A stretch of 64,000 nt of DNA from Corythucha ciliata. Its lineage: Eukaryota > Arthropoda > Insecta > Hemiptera > Tingidae. The position numbers were made by a program, and so were the translations under genes. Below the pieces are notes generated by a model. That model was not told the DNA's origin, made no database searches, and saw only the letters and a program-made list of their open reading frames with translations. Each line of letters starts with the position of its first letter. Positions within the stretch are counted from its first letter, which is position 1. Below, in pieces: positions 59,165 to 64,000 of the stretch. The stretch is taken from contig CM075942.1 in NCBI GenBank assembly GCA_038030265.1, forward strand, positions 53,038,751 through 53,102,750, in the 5' to 3' direction.

Positions 59165-59960
59165 ATGAATTACATACTTGTCTCAATTTTAGCTACGAAA
59201 TATGGACACCGTTAGTTTAACTTTTCTCAATTTCGATTGCGAGTAGTGTTCTAACCACAAATTATCGATTTTCCTTAATTTTATACGCGAATTAGCTCAT
59301 TTTCTCATTTTTTGCTGCGTATCGGCTCTTTTCAGAAGTTCTTGACCATGAAGTTGCCTCAAGCGTCCGCGAATTAGGTATATAGCGCTTGAGTGCTCTT
59401 TCCAAATTTTATCCGTAAACTAGCAATTTTTCTAATTTTAGCGGTGAATGAACGTTTTTCTCTATTTGACCAGCGAATTCACGCTTTTCTCTGTTTTGCT
59501 CGCGAATTAGCGTTCTTTCACATTTTTGGCCGCGTGAATTATCACTTTTCTTAATTTTTCCGCGAAGTTCCCAAGAATCCGCGAGTTGGCAATATCTCAA
59601 TCTGTGATCTCAACTGTGAATTACATTTTTTCCGTTCAATTTTAGCTGCAAATTAAAGCGCTTTTTCTCGATTTTATGCGTAAATTCGAATTACTTAGCT
59701 GTGAAATAAGCGTTGCTCTCCACTTATCTCTATTTTAACAGTAAATTAGCGCTTTTTCTCAATTTCACCCCTAATGTTTCCCCGAGAATCCGTGAGTCTG
59801 TGTTTTTTTCAATGTTAGCTGTCAATTCGCGTTTTTTCTCAATTTTTAAAGCTGCCAAATTGTATCAATTTACCAGAATTCTAGCTGTGAAAGAGCGAGT
59901 TTCTCAATTTTTGGACGCGGGTTCACATCTTAGCAACTTAAAAATTATCACTTTTTCATC
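59165..59960. repeat. Long degenerate periodic array, CTCAATTTTAGC type
   Basis: More than 20 diverged units of ~30-38 bp built on CTCAATTTTAGCTGCGAATT and AGCGCTTTTT. This is the reverse complement of the GCTAAAATTGAGAAAA family at 1040 and 60850. Confidence 0.7.
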
Positions 59961-60112
59961 TTTAATGGGGAACTTGCATATTTTTCAATCACTGGTGTTT
60001 CTTGAAGAGGGCTCTTCAACAAGACAATTGCCCACATTAAACATTGAAATCAATCAAGGGTTTTTTTTAGGCGAATTTAAAAAAAAAATTGAGTGGGGGT
60101 TTGATTACGTTA

Positions 60113-60298
60113 AGGTGTCCATAGACGTACAATAAATATTGCGCAATAAATTTGTACAATATTTCTTTTCCAGATGTTTAGGGATAAAAAATAGGTTGTT
60201 CATTATATTGTGCAACCCATCAATACAACCCACAAACGTTCAGTTTTATTGTACAACCCCTATTATTGCGCAATATTATTGTACGTGTATGGGCCGCT
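60113..60298. mobile_element. MITE with TTA target duplication (GCGCAATA inverted arms)
   Basis: 186 bp, TTA on both sides (60110-60112, 60299-60301). Arms: AGGTGTCCATAGACGTACAA then TAAATATTGCGCAATA, and TATTGCGCAATATTATTGTA then CGTGTATGGGCCGCT. The interior has GTACAA/TTGTAC words and GTTG/CAAC stems. Confidence 0.8.
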
Positions 60299-60849
60299 TT
60301 AAAGGGCAGTTAATGAAATGGGAAGAGGTGGGAAGACGCGTTTTCTGGGGTTTAATTTTGTTATTTGTAAACAAAACATTTTAGAGTTTCCTCAAATGCT
60401 TCAAAACTACTCTTTGACGTCATTTTTCCCTCGCGCCATCCATCCCCTTCTGAAAAACTTTGAAAATTTAAAAATCACCAGACGCACTAATCGGGCTGCA
60501 ACTACCGTTGATATCCTTGTCCGCATGGGCCAATTCGCTGATAATACTTTTCCCCCAAATCGTGCATTCATGCAAGTTCCCCATTAAGCTTTTCAGGGGC
60601 CCCATCTGAATGGTGGCCAATGGGTGGTCCGCCCCCCTCGTCACTAACATGGTACGCTTGAGCGTGTCAAGCGACAATTTTCATTCCACCCGCTCGGGAA
60701 AATAGAATAATAACTGGGTTCGTCATCTCAGATGAAACACCTTGAACTGCTCGTTTTGATTGCCACATTCCCCTTGTTAAGAAACCCCGAGATACGCAGA
60801 TCCGTCCAATTTTTTGCGCTGTCCTTGGCCCAGCTCTGAAGATAAAAGT

Positions 60850-61090
60850 TAAAAAAGGCGCTAATCTTCACAGCTAAAGTAGTGACAAGCGTGTTCATTC
60901 GGGGCTAAAATTAATAAAACGCGCCAATTCACAATATCTCGATGCAACCTTCTTCGACAATTTGGGGTTAAATTTGGGAAAATGTCCAAATTCAAGGGCA
61001 AAATTGAGAAAAAGCGCTTATCAATGGTAAAAATTGAGGAAATGCACTTAAAAGCGATCAAAACGCTAATTCAGAGCCCCAAAAAAGCAC
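60850..61090. repeat. Degenerate periodic repeat patch
   Basis: Units with GCTAAAATTAATAAAACGCG and AAATTGAGAAAAAGCGCT, ~30-35 bp apart; same family as 1040..1375. Confidence 0.55.
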
Positions 61091-62153
61091 TAACTCAATA
61101 CAAACTATAGTAGGACTATAGAGAATTAGTGGAGGAGGGTTCCTCGCTAAAATTCCCAGCCCACCACGATTGATTTGTGAGTCACCGTTGTCATGTGTGA
61201 CGGATGATGACCGTTCCTTGAAGCCCACGATGATGGTGCGAGGGGGAGTCATCGCTTTTTGACGTGTAGCTGTAAAACAGGGGCATTAACAAACAGAATG
61301 TCACCTGCAAATGAGCCGGTTGATTGCCTTCTCGTATACAGAAAATGCTATCAGTGTCAACTTGAATTCAGACGTTCCCTCTATACTCCCTCTCTCTTAT
61401 AGCGCACAAATTCAAAGGATTTGTTCAGTTGGATTCAATCTCACGGGTGGTTGCACAATGAAGAACTGCAATATATTAATTTCGTTACAATGACTAGAGC
61501 CGCTCCAGGGTCCTATACACTCAACGACGCCTGTAATTGGGTGCTATTAATCGTCGATCGGCTCAATATGCGCACTGTGTAAGGTAAGGTGGGAATTGCT
61601 TAATTATCACCCGTCGATACTCGTCAATAGGATAAAACGGCTGGTTGGTAGAATTTAGCAGCTATAGGTCCCTCCGGTGTCGGCTTAAGCCTTTGGCGCA
61701 CCGTATATAACGGCAGCTGCGTCTGTTTTTTTCCCCCATTGTTAATAAAACCCAAGGCTTAAAAAACTGTCCGATGTAGTTTTTTGTGTTTTTCGACGAG
61801 GTGAATAAATTGTTTACGACCTTCGAGTGGATAAGACGAAAATGTATGCACGCACTTTATTTACGGTGTTTCCCAGCGAATTTATACCTTCGAACGAAGT
61901 TATAAAAGATGCTTTTTATGCGAGAACTTTATCCTCTCCACTTCTATGAAGTGGTTTGTATATAGCTGTGGAAGATTTCTTTGCGAAAGGGTTGTTGGTG
62001 AAGAGGGGGGGGGATGAGTATTCTGTTTCAATTTGTTCATTCCTTTATCTCCTCACCCACCCTGCCAGCCCATCATACCGTTACTGTGTGATACTTTGTG
62101 ATCTTCCGAACGATTTTATTTTTAACCGGCGTCGTTTTTCTTGCTTGTTTCAG
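61091..62153. other. 3' end of frequenin intron 1
   Basis: No element or gene was supported. It ends in a pyrimidine-rich stretch and CAG before the microexon. Confidence 0.4.
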
Positions 62154-62178
62154 TCACGGAAAAGGAAATCCGGCAGTG
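62154..62178 (+). CDS. Frq: Frequenin / NCS-1 coding exon 2 (25-nt microexon)
   Basis: Acceptor TTGCTTGTTTCAG, donor TG|GTAAGT. Read with the T left over from exon 1 it encodes F-T-E-K-E-I-R-Q and two bases of a Trp codon (phase 2); the next exon should begin with G and continue H-K-G-F. These residues are invariant in insect frequenin. The exon is too short to be found by ORF length; it is supported by exact phase matching and both splice sites. No following exon was found up to 64000. Confidence 0.88.
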
Positions 62179-64000
62179 GTAAGTTTATTCAATCCTAAAA
62201 ACGCTAATATTAATATTGGTAATATAATATTAATGTACACCAGGGAGCTCTGGCTTACTACTCGTTGATCATTGACATAACAAAAAAGCACCCAGCACGA
62301 CTTATACACCCCGCTATCCTCACGTAATAAATACATTGTTCCCCAGCGTCTATTCCGGAAGCGAAGATCCTTTTGTAGCATTTTCTACTTAATCCTCCTG
62401 CCTCTTTATCACTATAAATACAGCCAAGTCCTGTAAACTTCAGGCTGGTATGATGAATTGTACCCCCCTCCCTGACTCACCAACAATTCTCACGCTCCAG
62501 CGTATACCTAAGATTTATGTAAGATGTTCACCCCGCGTTATTAATGTATGAGAGGAGAAAAAGCGTGTCTTGAAGGAAAGAAAAGGCGTTGGAGAGAAAC
62601 TTTTCCTTTTTGAGCCCCCAAATTAGAAATATACCCAGCAAGATCAAATTTTCGGCTCCGAGTGTGTGAGAATGCGCTCCTTTGAACGGTGTAAACAAGA
62701 TTTCCCTTCAAATTTCTTCTGATTCTCTCTGGTATTGAGTGATAAGTGCATTAGACTTGATATCGACGGGTTCCGTTTAGCCGAGGGTTAATAAAAAAAA
62801 AGAAAAGAAAACCTCTTTCGTCTGATCCCATGAAATGAAATGAGCAAAAATCCTTGAAGAAAACCGTACCATTATGCGCCCCCCCCCACACCATCTAAAT
62901 ACCTCCCGTATTTCCCGTTTTATCAGATGACCTTTCTATGCCTCCCCGCCTGCCACTGTCTTATATCTATAGATTTCATTAGTTTGATGGAATCTATAGC
63001 CCTAGATAGAAAAAGATGTAGAAGGAGTCCGACCTAAAAATACAACCCCCACCCCGCCCCTTACCACTATGCGCGGTCAAAACCGTTTCACAATCCGTGG
63101 AAACGCTGGAATGATTAATGAACCATTCCGTTAATCAAGCGGTTAGGGCAAAAAACTAATTACAATCATCCTCAGGTCAATTATCCCAAACGGTTTTCCC
63201 CTCGTTGTTTTTTTTTAACAACTGGCTCGAGAGGAAAAGGACAAAGTTTAAAAGCTATAGTACTGCAGAAAAATTTCTTCCCCCCCCCCCTTCAAGAAAA
63301 ATTGGGTCAACAGCGCGAGATAAAGAATGGTCCACCCTTCACCATGGAATCCTTTCAAACACTTTTTTTTATGGGAATCACGGAGGCGAAACACGGGAGT
63401 GAACCTTTCCATTTGAAGCACAACACACACACACAAAAATGGAAAAGTTTTTTAGCCGTGACAAAAAGTTTAGACGAGTGAAATGAGGTCGTTGTGGACG
63501 GGTGGGATGAGGAGGAAGGGGGTTGATTTATAAATCGGAGGTACAATCGTGTCAATTGATAGTATGTACTATAGACGCTTGAGTGCTTGGCTCAACACCG
63601 CAGTGACAGAGCGGCTCCGAGGGGACTTTTGTATTCGTTTGAACGCGTCAAGTCAGATGTCACTCACAAACTGTTCAGAGATGGCTGCTGGGATTTTTGG
63701 AATTAATGGAAGAGAAAACTCTTTTCGTCCCCCCACCACCGCCACTACCACCACCACCTCCATCCCACGTGAGAGAGTCTGAAATCGCGTCAAGCTGGAT
63801 GAAAAACAAGTTGAGAAGTGCGGTTCTTGAAATTCGTGCTGCACCATCTTCTCGCCAAATCACAGTATTTTGCCTGCTACGACACAAATCGGAGCGTTCA
63901 CCGTTCAACGAACGCACTGTGAGGCCTAAACCTCACGTATTTGGATCTTGAAAACAAATACTTTCACGGTTTAGAAGCTTTAATAAGGCTCAGTTTGGTT
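62179..64000 (+). other. Frq: Start of frequenin intron 2
   Basis: Begins GTAAGTTT. No HKGF-type exon, repeat element or other gene was recognised. Pyrimidine-rich C-runs occur at about 62881 and 63282, and (AC)n at about 63421-63436. Confidence 0.5.

Larger units (their letters stand above)
40690..62153 (+). other. Frq: Frequenin intron 1 (21.5 kb)
   Basis: Runs from GTAAGTAC to TTGCTTGTTTCAG. Phase 1 on both sides. Filled with foldback elements and degenerate repeats, listed separately. No nested gene was recognised. Confidence 0.85.

Noticed and set aside
63421..63436. (AC)n and other microsatellites or homopolymers
   Set aside because: Ordinary simple-sequence repeats; mentioned only within region entries.

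Overview
The window is eukaryotic nuclear DNA, AT-rich, intron-containing and full of transposon debris. Arthropod origin is inferred from two host genes, both on the plus strand. One is a small tetraspan protein resembling the arthropod DUF4728/pasiflora-like family (five coding exons, 4452..13157). The other is the 5' end of frequenin/NCS-1, a neuronal calcium sensor: its start exon is at 40626..40689 and a 25-nt second coding exon is at 62154..62178, with a 21.5-kb intron between them. The remaining frequenin exons must lie beyond position 64000. The species cannot be told from the sequence.

Layout. 1-2.1 kb: a foldback element with tRNA-like arms, degenerate periodic repeats and a lone tRNA-like fragment. 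4.4-13.2 kb: the tetraspan gene, whose 6.5-kb fourth intron holds a diverged 1.1-1.3-kb tandem duplication and a palindromic MITE. 14.9-17.5 kb: a small MITE, a hAT-like element with a perfect 8-bp target-site duplication, and a second tRNA-bearing foldback. 18.5-23.8 kb: a decayed non-LTR retrotransposon (endonuclease, reverse transcriptase, RNase H; LOA/R1/I-like), itself hit by a 144-bp palindromic MITE. 25-38.5 kb: a graveyard of foldback/MITE elements, including two two-member families and a 1.59-kb insertion whose empty-site counterpart is present 4 kb away. 40.5-62.2 kb: the frequenin 5' region and giant intron, with a nested composite foldback (41.66-43.45 kb), an ~87-bp tandem repeat, two adjacent foldbacks sharing ACAGGGTGTTT ends, a Tourist-like MITE with TTA target sites and more periodic repeat arrays. 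62.2-64 kb: start of the next frequenin intron, nothing recognised.

The two host genes show no evident functional link. The most unusual content is non-coding: (i) palindromic elements whose arms carry tRNA-like genes with A and B boxes and Pol III-type T-run terminators pointing outward; (ii) the number and size of near-palindromic foldbacks (arms from ~20 to >500 bp); (iii) a diffuse family of ~30-40-bp periodic degenerate repeats scattered through introns and spacers. No CRISPR, rRNA, operon or bacterial feature was seen.
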